This document shows, in pieces, positions 1-9,330 of a DNA stretch of 64,000 bases (position 1 is the stretch's first letter; each line of letters begins with the position of its first letter). The translations under genes and the position numbers were made by a program. This DNA comes from Neotamlana sargassicola. GTDB lineage: Bacteria > Bacteroidota > Bacteroidia > Flavobacteriales > Flavobacteriaceae. Location of the stretch: contig NZ_JAJAPX010000006.1 in NCBI RefSeq assembly GCF_020523965.1, positions 62,001-126,000 of the forward strand, read 5' to 3'. The notes under the pieces were generated by a model. It ran no database searches. It was not told where the DNA came from and saw only the letters and a list, made by a program, of their open reading frames with translations.

Positions 1-847
1 TTACAGCCAACAAAAAGGCTAGTAAAAAATACAAAACAAAACCATAAAACACCCAATTTACTCCTATAAAAAACAAAATAACAGAAACTATTAAGCCAAG
101 ACTAAAAACTGTAGGAAACCAGTAAGTTATTTTTTTTGTTGAAGGGTGCCAAACATTTAAAATAGGACGAACTAAACCAAATTTATGTACTTGATTATAA
201 AATTTGCGCCATGAAATACGACGTTTATGATATACAAAAGCTTCTGGAATAAGTTTGGTTTTAAAACCTAATTGCCATAAACGTATGGTTAAGTCTGGAT
301 CTTCACCGGGATGGATTTTCCCAAAACCTTTTGATGCTAGAAATGCCTTTTTTGAAATCCCCATATTAAAACTTCGTGGTTGAAACTCATTGACACTATT
401 TTTACTTCCTCGAATACCGCCTGTGGTAATAAATGAAGTCATGGCAAAATTTATTGCTTTTTGTAAATTACTAAAGGAAGATTGTGCTGCATCGGGCCCG
501 CCAAAACAATCTGCATAATTTAAGTTCAAACTTTGGGTAACCTCATTGAGGTAATTTGGTGGCAATACGCAATCGGAATCGAGAATTATAAAATAATTAC
601 CCGATGCGTTTTGCATGCCGTAGTTTCTGGAGTCTCCAGGACCTGTATTTTCTTTAAAAAAATATTTAACATTTAACTTAGTATCAAACTCTTCTACAAT
701 ACGTTTTGAAGTTATTGTAGAGCCATCTTCTACAATTACAATTTCGAAATTGGTATTGCCTTGTAATGTTGTAAAACTTTGTAAAAGTTCTAAGGTTTCG
801 TCGGGACGATTGTAAACCGGAATTATAAAGGAAAACTGTAATTTCAT
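1..847 (-). CDS. Family 2 glycosyltransferase, C-terminus cut by window edge
   Basis: The gene starts with ATG at 847 and is open to the first base of the window (282 codons seen, no stop). The N-terminus has the GT-A nucleotide-sugar fold signature: FSFIIPVYNRPDETLE, then VEDGS, and the metal-binding DSDC near residue 95. The middle carries a GEDPDLTIRL segment like the ED motif of membrane-anchored GT2 enzymes. The last 45 residues seen are hydrophobic and form one or two membrane helices, so the enzyme probably works at the inner face of the cytoplasmic membrane. Donor and acceptor cannot be read from the sequence. It is separated from fabI by a terminator and a structured repeat. Family assignment is firm; the exact role (surface polysaccharide or lipid glycosylation) is inference. 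Confidence 0.85.
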   Translation of the reverse strand, partial: MKLQFSFIIPVYNRPDETLELLQSFTTLQGNTNFEIVIVEDGSTITSKRIVEEFDTKLNVKYFFKENTGPGDSRNYGMQNASGNYFIILDSDCVLPPNYLNEVTQSLNLNYADCFGGPDAAQSSFSNLQKAINFAMTSFITTGGIRGSKNSVNEFQPRSFNMGISKKAFLASKGFGKIHPGEDPDLTIRLWQLGFKTKLIPEAFVYHKRRISWRKFYNQVHKFGLVRPILNVWHPSTKKITYWFPTVFSLGLIVSVILFFIGVNWVFYGFVLYFLLAFLLAV

Positions 848-871
848 GTTTGCACTAAACTTCGCTGATTT

Positions 872-958
872 TTGCGTTAGGGATTGAGCCATTGTTGGAG
901 CTCCTCGCAGAGAGCGACTTGCGAAAGCCCGACCCCGAAACTTCGGGGTAACGCCCAA
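872..958. repeat. Dispersed structured intergenic element, copy A
   Basis: The element begins TTGCGTTAGGGATTG and ends in AACGCCCAA. It shares both ends and an inner AAAGCCCG block with copy B at 53118-53196, while the middle differs. The ends pair (GCGTT with AACGC), and inside are two further hairpins, TCGC/GCGA (905-917 area) and CCCCGAA/TTCGGGG (933-947). Copy A lies between the fabI terminator and the glycosyltransferase start and is noticeably more GC-rich than its surroundings. No protein is encoded. Whether it acts as RNA or as a DNA repeat is unknown. Confidence 0.65.
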
Positions 959-982
959 CTTATTTTAATTAACAAATGTAAC

Positions 983-1008
983 AAAAAAAGCCACCTTAAA
1001 AAGATGGC
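983..1008 (-). terminator. Rho-independent terminator after fabI
   Basis: Read on the minus strand, GCCATC and GGTGGC pair (one G-T) around a short T/A loop and are followed by seven T. It lies 36 bases after the fabI stop and ends that transcript before the glycosyltransferase gene. Confidence 0.75.
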
Positions 1009-1043
1009 CATGTATTTTTATAAACCTTAATGGTTTTTCAAAC

Positions 1044-1865
1044 TTATTCTTCGTCTCCAACAAATGTACTCATAACAGCATCGCTAACGCCCATGTTGCT
1101 AAATCCGCCGTCGTTGTAAAGGTTTTGTAAGGTTACGCGCTTGGTTAAATCGCTAAACATTGCTACGGTGTAGTTGGCGCAGTCCATTGCTGTTGCGTTA
1201 CCTAGTGGCGACATTTTTTCGGCGTAGGCTATAAAACCATCGAATCCTTTTACACCACTACCGGCTGTTGTTGGCGTTGGCGATTGCGAAATGGTATTAA
1301 CACGCACGTTTTTATCGCGACCAAAAAAGTAACCAAAACTACGTGCAATACTTTCTAAATAGGCTTTATTATCGGCCATATCGTTATAATCTGGAAATAC
1401 ACGTTGCGCCGCCATATAGGTTAAAGCTACAATACTTCCCCACTCGTTCATAGCATCGCTTTTGTAAAGTGTTTGCATTAATTTGTGAAACGACATAGCA
1501 GAAACATCGGTTCCTTTTTGTGTCCAATCGTAATTTTGATCGGTGTAGTGCTTACCTTTACGCACGTTTATTGACATTCCTATTGAGTGTAGTACGAAAT
1601 CTATTTTTCCGCCTAAAATCTCCATAGATTTATCGATTAGGTTTTGCAAATCTTCAACATTTGTCGCATCGGCAGGAATAATTTGAGATCCTGTTTTTTC
1701 GGCTAATTCGTTAATTTGCCCCATGCGCATTGCAACTGGTGCATTGGTTAATACAAATTCTCCACCTTCTTCGTGCACGCGTTCGGCCGTTTTCCATGCG
1801 ATAGAATTAGAATCTAAGGCTCCAAAAATGATTCCTTTTTTTCCTTTTAGTAAATTAAATGACAT
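1044..1865 (-). CDS. fabI: Enoyl-[acyl-carrier-protein] reductase (NADH)
   Basis: This 273-residue protein has the length and motifs of FabI, which carries out the last reduction of each fatty-acid elongation round. The N-terminal cofactor motif reads GALDSNSIAW (residues 15-24) and HSIG is at 93-96. The catalytic Tyr-x6-Lys pair is Y160 and K167, with the upstream Y150 also present. ATG at 1865 gives the usual N-terminus with no extension. A terminator follows directly, and recN lies upstream on the same strand with an 83-base gap, so fabI could be co-transcribed with recN or have its own promoter. Cytosolic; no anomalies seen. Confidence 0.96.
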   Translation of the reverse strand: MSFNLLKGKKGIIFGALDSNSIAWKTAERVHEEGGEFVLTNAPVAMRMGQINELAEKTGSQIIPADATNVEDLQNLIDKSMEILGGKIDFVLHSIGMSINVRKGKHYTDQNYDWTQKGTDVSAMSFHKLMQTLYKSDAMNEWGSIVALTYMAAQRVFPDYNDMADNKAYLESIARSFGYFFGRDKNVRVNTISQSPTPTTAGSGVKGFDGFIAYAEKMSPLGNATAMDCANYTVAMFSDLTKRVTLQNLYNDGGFSNMGVSDAVMSTFVGDEE

Positions 1866-1948
1866 ATTTATTTTTGTTAAAAATCGTTAGTTGAAATTTT
1901 TAGTTGGGCAAAGGTAACAAACTTTTTACTTAAGCCTTTTAACTTTTA

Positions 1949-3601
1949 CTAATTTAGTAAATCTTTAGCATGTGCAATAGCCGAGGTTGACATTTCTGTA
2001 CCACCTAACATTTGTGCAATTTCCACAATGCGCTCGTCGTGATTTAGTTTTACCAAATTGGTTTGTGTTACCTCGTTAACATCTTCTTTATACACTTTAA
2101 AATGCGAATGTCCTTTGGCTGCCACCTGTGGTAAATGAGTTATGGAAAATACTTGCATGGTTTTACTCATTTGCAACATGATATCGCCCATTTTATTCGA
2201 TATTTCTCCTGAAACACCGGTATCGATCTCGTCGAACATTATGGTTGGTAACTGTATATAATTGGCTAAAACAGACTTTATTGCTAACATTATACGCGAT
2301 AATTCTCCTCCGGAAGCTGCTTTTTTAAACTCGTTAAAGTTGCCGCCTTTATTTGCTGAAAATAAAAAGGACAGCTCGTCTTTTCCGTTTGCTAAAAATG
2401 TACTCGATAAACTTAAATCTATTTTAAACTGTGCATTAGGCATTCCTAAACTGCTTAAAAGAGTTTCTAATTGTGTTTTTAGCTCAGGAATTACGGCGTT
2501 ACGTTGCTTTGTAATTTGTAAAGCAATGGTATTAAGTTGTTTTTCTTTTGAATTTATTTCCGATTGTTTAGCTTTAATACTATCGTCTAAATTTTCGGTT
2601 ACCGCTACTTTTTCTTGAAGCTTATTTTTAATTTCAATTAATTCTGAAACTTCGCTAACCACATGTTTTTGCATTAAATTATGCAGCATTTTTAGTCGCG
2701 CATCAACAACTTCCAGTCGGTTTGGATCGGCATCGATTGCTTCTTGTAAACTAGTTATTTCGCTAAAAATATCGTCCAGTTCTATAAAACTACTTTCGGC
2801 ACGTTTATAAACATCTTCATATTTTACCGAATAACTAGACAGTTTCTGCAACGCATTTTTTAAAGCAGTTAAAGCTGTTAACGCTCCCATTTGCTCATCG
2901 CCCAACAACTGCTCTGCTTCACTTAATTTTTCCTGAATATTTTCAATATTGTTAAGTGTTTCATATTCTTCTTCAAGCGCTTGTAATTCGTCGTTAACCA
3001 AATTAGCTTCAACTAATTCGCTTAATAAAAAACTGTTATAGTCGTGTTCTTTTATGGCTTCTGCCTTAAAATTTAATAATTCTTTATATTCTTTTTCTAA
3101 CTTTTTAAGTACTCTTAATTCCTGTTTGTAGTTTTTTAAAATATCGTCGTTTTTTGCCAAAGCATCAATAACTTGAAACTGATAATCGTTATTAGTTAAT
3201 TGCATGGTTTGGTGCTGCGAATGGATGTCAATTAAGCGTTCACCAAGTAATTGCAAACTGCTTAAATTTACAGGAGAATCGTTTACAAATGCTCTAGATT
3301 TTCCAGAAGGTAATATTTCTCGCCTTATAATGGTTTGCCCTTCGTAATCGAAGTCTTCAGCTTTAAAAAGTGCTTCAAGTTTATATTTTTCAATATTAAA
3401 AACGGCTTCGATGATACATTTTTTAGTATCATCTTTTAAACTACTTAAATCCGCTCGTTTACCTAAAATAAGCGATAAACCACCAAGTAAAATAGATTTA
3501 CCAGCACCAGTTTCTCCAGTTATTATTGAAAACCCATCGTTAAAATCGACTTTTAAATGATCGATTAACGCGTAATTTTTTATTGAAAGTGAGGTTAGCA
3601 T
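1949..3601 (-). CDS. recN: DNA repair ATPase RecN
   Basis: RecN is an SMC-like ATPase that acts in double-strand-break repair. The protein is 550 residues, the normal length. Walker A is GETGAGKS at residues 29-36. The ABC signature ASGGELSR and the Walker B block IMFDEIDTG lie in the C-terminal quarter, followed by the ITHLPQVAA switch segment. The central third is rich in Glu, Lys and Leu and should form the antiparallel coiled coil. It sits downstream of porD in a minus-strand run that also holds coaBC, the omega subunit and bamD. Confidence 0.96.
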   Translation of the reverse strand: MLTSLSIKNYALIDHLKVDFNDGFSIITGETGAGKSILLGGLSLILGKRADLSSLKDDTKKCIIEAVFNIEKYKLEALFKAEDFDYEGQTIIRREILPSGKSRAFVNDSPVNLSSLQLLGERLIDIHSQHQTMQLTNNDYQFQVIDALAKNDDILKNYKQELRVLKKLEKEYKELLNFKAEAIKEHDYNSFLLSELVEANLVNDELQALEEEYETLNNIENIQEKLSEAEQLLGDEQMGALTALTALKNALQKLSSYSVKYEDVYKRAESSFIELDDIFSEITSLQEAIDADPNRLEVVDARLKMLHNLMQKHVVSEVSELIEIKNKLQEKVAVTENLDDSIKAKQSEINSKEKQLNTIALQITKQRNAVIPELKTQLETLLSSLGMPNAQFKIDLSLSSTFLANGKDELSFLFSANKGGNFNEFKKAASGGELSRIMLAIKSVLANYIQLPTIMFDEIDTGVSGEISNKMGDIMLQMSKTMQVFSITHLPQVAAKGHSHFKVYKEDVNEVTQTNLVKLNHDERIVEIAQMLGGTEMSTSAIAHAKDLLN

Positions 3602-3708
3602 GTTTTAGTTTATAGTTTTAAATCGCAGTGTTTAATTTTTTTATTTAATTACAGAACAGTCTCCGCTTTAAATTGTTACAAAAAAATTACTGCTAATTTA
3701 GGCTGACT

Positions 3709-4596
3709 TTAAAATTTTATATTTTGCCATTTACTACTATGAAGCGGTGCAATTTTTGGCAAAGTTTCTTTTAACTTAACAATATTTACACTTGGTCCGT
3801 TTGAAAAAATTTGCTCTATTTCGTCTGCTTTAGCATCAAAAAAGGTACGTAATAAAAAAGAGTTTGGTCTACGACTATTCATAGCATTAAACTTTAAAAT
3901 AGACGTTGCAATAGCTTCTTTTCCTGTTTTAACATTTTCGCTCATAACATCTAAACCATCGCGATGATACGTGTACATTATGTTGCGATACTCTTTATAA
4001 GTTGGAGATAAAATATTATCGATTAAAACAAATCGGCTTTGTAAACCATCTTCCACTTTCCAGCCACTAAAATTACTTTGTTGCGAAAAGTTAACAATGG
4101 TTTGGGCTTGTTTATAATAAGGGCTTCCGCCGTTTTCAGCAAAAGTATCTGCATCTAAAGCCAAAATAATATAAACGTGATAAGCAATTATAGAAATAAG
4201 GTTAGATTGAAACTGCGTATTACTAAAGTTTAAATTTTGAAACTCCAAATACCTAAAAGTTAAATCTTTGTCGTTAAAACTATAAATTGGCGTGGTAAAG
4301 CTAGACCCATAAACAGGACGAGAAGCTTGCACTTGTAAAGCACCTTGAAATGTTTCGCCGCTATAATTGCTAATGTTTAACACCATGGAACAATTAATGC
4401 GTTCTTGTGGTTTAAAGGCTTTGTTAGTCCATTTAGTATTATTAACAAACTCGTTAAGTTGTTTTTCTAGTGTTTTAAAAATAGGGAAGTTTTCGTTACC
4501 CGTTTGTTGTGCATTAACAACCAATTTGCAGTTTAGCTCTTGCGAAAAACCGGCAAAACACAATAAAAATGCCAATAAAATTAATAGTTTACGCAT
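3709..4596 (-). CDS. porD: Type IX secretion accessory protein PorD (DUF4835)
   Basis: The protein is 295 residues with a cleavable signal peptide (MRKLLILLAFLLCFAGFSQ), then an all-soluble body with a LASRP-like core segment (QASRPVYGSSFTTP) and a DADTFAENGG motif typical of DUF4835. In Porphyromonas this family is PorD, required for the type IX secretion system of Bacteroidota. Its start overlaps the coaBC stop by 8 bases, so the two are translationally coupled. The coaBC-porD-recN order is widespread in Flavobacteriia. Export to the periplasm is inferred from the signal peptide; the exact contact partner is not visible. Confidence 0.85.
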   Translation of the reverse strand: MRKLLILLAFLLCFAGFSQELNCKLVVNAQQTGNENFPIFKTLEKQLNEFVNNTKWTNKAFKPQERINCSMVLNISNYSGETFQGALQVQASRPVYGSSFTTPIYSFNDKDLTFRYLEFQNLNFSNTQFQSNLISIIAYHVYIILALDADTFAENGGSPYYKQAQTIVNFSQQSNFSGWKVEDGLQSRFVLIDNILSPTYKEYRNIMYTYHRDGLDVMSENVKTGKEAIATSILKFNAMNSRRPNSFLLRTFFDAKADEIEQIFSNGPSVNIVKLKETLPKIAPLHSSKWQNIKF

Positions 4597-5800
4597 GTAT
4601 TTTAGTTGTAATATGATTTATTAAATCGTTTGCCACTTCGGTTTTAGTTTTTAAATCGAATGCCGTGATATTATCTTTATCATCGATAAAAGTAACTTTA
4701 TTGGTATTCCCTTTAAATCCGGCACCTTTATCGTTTAACGAATTTAATACTATTAAATTTAAATTTTTACGTTTTAGTTTCCCTTTTGCGTTTTCTAACT
4801 CGTTATTAGTTTCTAAAGCAAAACCAACTAAAAATTGTTTCGTTTTTATTTCGCCTAAAGATGCCAAAATATCTTTAGTTTTTTCTAACTCTAAAGTTAA
4901 CGTATTGGTTTTCTTTTTTATTTTCTGGGTTGCTACTTCTTTTGGGGTAAAATCGGCAACAGCTGCCGAAAGAATTGCTACATCGCTGCTTTTAAAATAT
5001 TCGTGTACAGCATTATACATGCTTTGAGCACTAACTACAGGAACCACTTTTATTGCGCTGTGGTTAACTTTTTCATGGGTTGGCCCTGTAACTAAAACAA
5101 CTTCTGCTCCGTTATTGGCTGCTGCTTTAGCTATTTCGAAACCCATTTTACCAGATGAATGATTCCCTATAAAACGCACAGGATCGATGGCTTCGTAGGT
5201 AGGGCCAGCCGTAATTAAAATAGTTTTTCCGTGAAGTGGTAATTTATTTAAAATATCGTTTTCTATAAAAGAAACAATATTTTCTGGTTCTGCCATTCTA
5301 CCCTCTCCTACCAAACCGCTTGCCAATTCGCCACTAGCAGCAGGAATCATAACATTTTTAAAAGCTTGTAATTTTGTAAAACTGGCTAAGGTAGATGGAT
5401 GTTTGTACATGTCTAAATCCATGGCAGGCGCAAAATACACAGGACATTTGGCCGATAAATACGTTGCTAACAATAAGTTATCGCAAACACCATTTGCCAT
5501 TTTAGACAAGGTATTGGCCGTTGCTGGAGCAATTACCATGATATCTGCCCAAAGGCCTAAATCGACATGATTATTCCATACTCCAGTGTCGTCATCTTCA
5601 TTTGTAAACGAAGAAAACACCGGGTTTTTAGATAAAGTAGAAAGTGTTAAAGGTGTTACAAAATCTTTTGCCGCTGGTGTTATAACCACTTTAACTTGGG
5701 CACCAGATTTTATAAACAACCTAACAAGTGAAGCTGTTTTGTAAGCGGCAATACCACCACTAATTCCTAATAGTATGTTCTTGCCGCTTAATATTGACAT
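4589..5800 (-). CDS. coaBC: Bifunctional phosphopantothenoylcysteine decarboxylase/synthetase
   Basis: CoaBC carries out two consecutive steps of coenzyme A synthesis. The CoaC flavoprotein half (about residues 1-185) shows GISGGIAAYK near the start, the NHVDLGLWAD segment with the active-site His, and APAMDLDMY. The CoaB half begins at ITAGPTYEAIDPVRF and retains NHSSGKMG. Length 403 is normal. The 3' end overlaps porD by 8 bases and the omega-subunit gene lies 11 bases upstream, so the three genes form one operon with bamD. Confidence 0.96.
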   Translation of the reverse strand: MSILSGKNILLGISGGIAAYKTASLVRLFIKSGAQVKVVITPAAKDFVTPLTLSTLSKNPVFSSFTNEDDDTGVWNNHVDLGLWADIMVIAPATANTLSKMANGVCDNLLLATYLSAKCPVYFAPAMDLDMYKHPSTLASFTKLQAFKNVMIPAASGELASGLVGEGRMAEPENIVSFIENDILNKLPLHGKTILITAGPTYEAIDPVRFIGNHSSGKMGFEIAKAAANNGAEVVLVTGPTHEKVNHSAIKVVPVVSAQSMYNAVHEYFKSSDVAILSAAVADFTPKEVATQKIKKKTNTLTLELEKTKDILASLGEIKTKQFLVGFALETNNELENAKGKLKRKNLNLIVLNSLNDKGAGFKGNTNKVTFIDDKDNITAFDLKTKTEVANDLINHITTKIHA

Positions 5801-5811
5801 TTTAGAATGTT

Positions 5812-6138
5812 TTACTGAGCGTCTTCTTCAGTATTTCTAAAATAAATTTTATCCGTTAACCATTCTTGAACAGCTAACGCATGAGGTTTTGGTAACTTTT
5901 CGTAAAATTTAGAAACTTCGATTTGCTCTTTATTTTCAAAAATTTCTTCAAGACTATCGTTATATGTAGCGAATTCTTCTAACTTATCGATAAGTTCCTT
6001 TTTAATTTCGGTATTGATTTGCTCAGAACGTCTTGAAATAATAGAAATAGCCTCGTATATGTTTTCTGTAGGCTCATCTATTTGGTTTCTGTCGTACGTT
6101 ACAGTATTAACAGGTGCATTAGTTTTCTTTAAATCCAT
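5812..6138 (-). CDS. rpoZ: RNA polymerase omega subunit, Bacteroidota type
   Basis: The protein is 108 residues. It carries the NIYEAISIISRRSEQIN block that matches the omega helix region (cf. the usual ...AxxRAxQL...), followed by an acidic helical stretch and a C-terminal PKPHALAVQEWLTDKI segment specific to Bacteroidota homologs. Omega helps assemble and stabilise core RNA polymerase. It is placed between bamD (13 bases upstream) and coaBC (11 bases downstream), its usual place in Flavobacteriia. The family assignment rests on the omega-like helix plus context. Confidence 0.85.
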   Translation of the reverse strand: MDLKKTNAPVNTVTYDRNQIDEPTENIYEAISIISRRSEQINTEIKKELIDKLEEFATYNDSLEEIFENKEQIEVSKFYEKLPKPHALAVQEWLTDKIYFRNTEEDAQ

Positions 6139-6151
6139 CGGTCTTCTATAT

Positions 6152-6997
6152 TTAACTTTTTGTGCTATAATTTTTTAATTCTTCTTCTAGTTGCACTGCC
6201 ATATCGTTTACAGTTTCTAGATATTTAGAATTTACAAATGTACTTTTAAATGTGGTTGAATATTCTTTAGCACTCTCTAAACGTTCCTTACGCAAATGCA
6301 CCAAACCTTCTTGTATGGTGTTTTTGTATTCTCTACTGTTTATAGCTTGCTGAAACATAGCATCGAGCTTTAAAAACATGGCTTCTTCTCGTAAAGAGGA
6401 ACCAGGAAATTCAAATAAAAAGTTATCGAAAGATGTAATGGCTGCATTAAAATCTTTTGTATAACCTGGTGCAATCACCTTATATTTTCTAGCTATTTCG
6501 AATGCTTTCTTTTGAAGTTTAAAATCTAATTCTTGAACCAATTTATTTGCTTCACCTGCATATTCTGAATCTGGAAACATATTAATAAAATCTTGAAGAT
6601 TCTCGATAGCCGTAGCTGTTTCGGTTTGATCTTTAGAATATACTGGCGATAGCATAAAAGAACTTTTTGCCGCTAAAAACGAAGCTTCTTCTAACTTTTC
6701 ACTATTAGGGTAGCTCGTTGCAAAACGCTCGAACTGGTAACCGGCCGTATAATAATCCTTCATTTTGTAATATGAATTAGAATACAAAAACATAAGTTTT
6801 TCGGCTTGTGGTTTACCTCTATAATTAGGCACAATTTGAGCAAAAAGTTTGTTGGCTTTTCCAAACTTACCTTCATTATACAAGTCTTCACCCAATTTAA
6901 ATTTTGTAGCAATATCTTCGGACTTTAAAGCCTTTTGATATTCACTACAACTTGTTAAAAGTGTTACAGCTAATAGTATGTATAAAACGTTCTTCAT
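6152..6997 (-). CDS. bamD: Outer membrane protein assembly lipoprotein BamD
   Basis: BamD is the essential lipoprotein of the BAM complex that inserts beta-barrels into the outer membrane. The N-terminus is a lipoprotein signal with lipobox LLTSC (Cys17). The body is built of TPR-like helical repeats, with recognisable blocks YNEGKFGKANKLF, GYQFERFATSYPNS and LQDFINMFPDSEYAGEA, typical of the YfiO/BamD family. Length 281 is normal. It heads the bamD-rpoZ-coaBC-porD run; 117 bases separate it from dapA upstream, room for its own promoter. Confidence 0.93.
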   Translation of the reverse strand: MKNVLYILLAVTLLTSCSEYQKALKSEDIATKFKLGEDLYNEGKFGKANKLFAQIVPNYRGKPQAEKLMFLYSNSYYKMKDYYTAGYQFERFATSYPNSEKLEEASFLAAKSSFMLSPVYSKDQTETATAIENLQDFINMFPDSEYAGEANKLVQELDFKLQKKAFEIARKYKVIAPGYTKDFNAAITSFDNFLFEFPGSSLREEAMFLKLDAMFQQAINSREYKNTIQEGLVHLRKERLESAKEYSTTFKSTFVNSKYLETVNDMAVQLEEELKNYSTKS

Positions 6998-7114
6998 AAA
7001 TCTTAAACAGTTTGCAAAATTAAGTTAATAAAATGGATTTTAAAAATATTATTTAAACGCTAAAATAACAGGTAAAAGCTAGTATTTATAAGGTTTAAGT
7101 AATATTTAACACCA

Positions 7115-7993
7115 TTAAAATGCTTTTACAAAATCTGCAATTTTACTTTTTAACGCGTTTGAAGCTGGTACTAAAGGTAACCTTACGGTGCTTTCGCATA
7201 AGTTTAAAGCTTCAAAAACAGCCTTAATTCCTGCCGGATTGTTTTCTTCAAAAATGTAATCAATTACATCCATTAATTTAAAGTGAATTTTGTAGGCTTC
7301 TTTTGCATTTCCTGCTAAACCTAAACGAATCATCTCTGAAAATTCTTTTGGAAACCCTTGCCCAATCACCGAAATAACACCAGAACCTCCCGCTAGTACA
7401 ATACCTAAAGCTAAATCGTCGTCTCCAGAAATAATCATAAAATCTTCTGGTTTATTTTTAATTAACGTTAAATATTGCGCCACATTATTACCTGCTTCTT
7501 TTACAGCCACAATATTTTTAAAATCGTTAGCTAAGCGCAGTGTTGTTTCTGGCTCCATATTTTTTGCGGTACGCCCAGGAACGTTGTACAAAATAATATC
7601 TACAGGACAAGCTTCGGCAATGGCCTTGAAATGTTGGTACATGCCCTCTTGTGTAGGCTTACTGTAATATGGCGATACCGATAATATAGCATCCATATTA
7701 CTTAAATCTGTTGTTTTAATTTCTTCAATAACCTGCATGGTATTATTACCTCCAATACCTAAAACCATAGGCACTCGCCCGTTATTAGCTTTAGTTACAG
7801 TTGCAACAACGGCTTTTTTCTCTTCTTTAGTGATGGTAACGCTTTCGCCTGTGGTACCACAAATTACTAAATACTCTACACCGTTTTCAATATTATAATT
7901 TACAATATTTGCTAATGCATCGTGGTTAATTGATAAATCGGAATTAAACGGTGTAACCAAAGCTACTCCGGTTCCAAGAAACTTATTATTCAT
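7115..7993 (-). CDS. dapA: 4-hydroxy-tetrahydrodipicolinate synthase
   Basis: DapA condenses pyruvate with aspartate semialdehyde in lysine and diaminopimelate synthesis. The 292-residue protein shows the CGTTGES motif (residues 45-51), the SPYY segment with Tyr110, the [10 protein letters not shown] block with Tyr136, and the Schiff-base Lys165 in AVKEAGNN. All expected catalytic residues are present. A DUF6913 gene ends one base upstream, so the two share a transcript. dapF, a later enzyme of the same pathway, is at 23.6 kb. Confidence 0.96.
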   Translation of the reverse strand: MNNKFLGTGVALVTPFNSDLSINHDALANIVNYNIENGVEYLVICGTTGESVTITKEEKKAVVATVTKANNGRVPMVLGIGGNNTMQVIEEIKTTDLSNMDAILSVSPYYSKPTQEGMYQHFKAIAEACPVDIILYNVPGRTAKNMEPETTLRLANDFKNIVAVKEAGNNVAQYLTLIKNKPEDFMIISGDDDLALGIVLAGGSGVISVIGQGFPKEFSEMIRLGLAGNAKEAYKIHFKLMDVIDYIFEENNPAGIKAVFEALNLCESTVRLPLVPASNALKSKIADFVKAF

Positions 7994-7994
7994 T

Positions 7995-8513
7995 TTATAT
8001 TTTATTTAAAATAGTAAGGTATTTTACCACCTCGTCTTTAAAAAGATTAATTTCTTTTGTTGATGTTTTTATTATTAAATCGTTTAATCGTTCGTCTTGT
8101 TGAAAATTACCAATCTTGAATTTAGATTGACTCATTGCCGTAATCAATTTAATTTCTGTAATATCTTTTTCATAAAAACTGATTAGTAAATCGAAGTTTT
8201 TATTTAAAAAACCAGATAATTCAACGTTCTTAACAGCTCCTTTCCAGCCCAAATCGCTAGGGTTAAAACAAGAATCCCAAGATAAAACTTGTTCTTTTTC
8301 GTTTTCGGTAAAGGTTATAATTTTCAATCGGTTAGATCGAATATTTAAAGCTTCAGAAAAATTTACAAATTTATCTAAATCATCAAATTCATCAAGGTTT
8401 ACAATAATCCCCAGACTTTCAATTTTGTTATCATTAACAATTATGTCTCTTTTTGATAACAATTTATTTAAATACTTTTTATTAGATTTTTCTTTAAAAC
8501 CTTGTAAAATCAT
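7995..8513 (-). CDS. Uncharacterised DUF6913-like protein
   Basis: This is a 172-residue soluble protein without signal peptide or membrane helix. It contains a central [18 protein letters not shown] segment and a C-terminal [20 protein letters not shown] stretch, which I associate with the flavobacterial DUF6913 family usually found beside dapA. Function is unknown. Its stop is one base from the dapA start, so the two are surely one operon. The start at 8513 lies 58 bases from the divergent gene at 8572, leaving a short shared promoter region. The family name is from memory and could be wrong. Confidence 0.7.
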   Translation of the reverse strand: MILQGFKEKSNKKYLNKLLSKRDIIVNDNKIESLGIIVNLDEFDDLDKFVNFSEALNIRSNRLKIITFTENEKEQVLSWDSCFNPSDLGWKGAVKNVELSGFLNKNFDLLISFYEKDITEIKLITAMSQSKFKIGNFQQDERLNDLIIKTSTKEINLFKDEVVKYLTILNKI

Positions 8514-8571
8514 TTACCTTTATACTTTGCGCAAAGGTAGCAAAAGTACATTCAAAAAATATCGTAAAAAA

Positions 8572-9327
8572 ATGAGGATAACAATTTTATTGGTTTTGTT
8601 ATATTTTTTAAATTTTTCTAGTTGTAAACAAAATCAATTACACTTAAATAAAATTGAAGGTGAACGTATTGAAATTAACAATACAATTACCGAAAATGCC
8701 GATATAGAAGCATACATAAAGCCTTATAGAGAACACATTCAAAACGACTTAGACAGCATTATTGCTTACGCACCTCATACTTACACAAAATCGGATGGCG
8801 AATTTAACACCGCTATTGGGAACTTTATGGCCGATGCGGTGTACCAAGAAGCGAACCCCATTTTTAAAAAGAGGACGGGGCACGATATTGATATGGTTTT
8901 ACTTAACCATGGCGGTATTCGTTCTATTTTATCGAAGGGAAACATTTCTAAAAGAACAGCTTTTGAATTGATGCCTTTTGAAAATAGCATTGTAGTTGTA
9001 GCTTTAAAAAAACCGCAAATCGATAGTTTATTACTTTACTTATCGAAATCAACTAAAGCTCATCCTATTTCGCAACTTAAATTAACTTTAAACAAAAATT
9101 TTGAAATTGTTGATGCTAAAATTAAAGGTGAAAATATCGCAAATAAAACTTATTACGTAGCTACAAACGATTATTTATACAACGGTGGCGATAATATGCG
9201 CTTTTTTAAAACTAACGATTCTTTATATGTTTTAAATTATAAAATAAGAAATGCCTTAATTGATTATTTTATTAAAAACGACACCATAAACCCTATACGA
9301 GACGACCGATTTACCCAAATAAATTAA
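8572..9327 (+). CDS. Lipoprotein with 5'-nucleotidase C-terminal domain
   Basis: I place the start at the ATG at 8572 because it gives a lipoprotein signal with lipobox FSSC; an upstream open extension to 8425 would run into the divergent gene. The body matches the substrate-binding domain of UshA-type 5'-nucleotidases: NFMADAV, LLNHGGIRS, ELMPFENSIVVVAL and a C-terminal YNGGDNMRFF that provides the nucleobase-stacking aromatic region. The metallophosphatase domain is missing here and is encoded by the next gene, three bases downstream. The pair should cooperate in the periplasm on nucleotides. Length 251. Confidence 0.85.
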   Translation: MRITILLVLLYFLNFSSCKQNQLHLNKIEGERIEINNTITENADIEAYIKPYREHIQNDLDSIIAYAPHTYTKSDGEFNTAIGNFMADAVYQEANPIFKKRTGHDIDMVLLNHGGIRSILSKGNISKRTAFELMPFENSIVVVALKKPQIDSLLLYLSKSTKAHPISQLKLTLNKNFEIVDAKIKGENIANKTYYVATNDYLYNGGDNMRFFKTNDSLYVLNYKIRNALIDYFIKNDTINPIRDDRFTQIN

Positions 9328-9330
9328 ACT

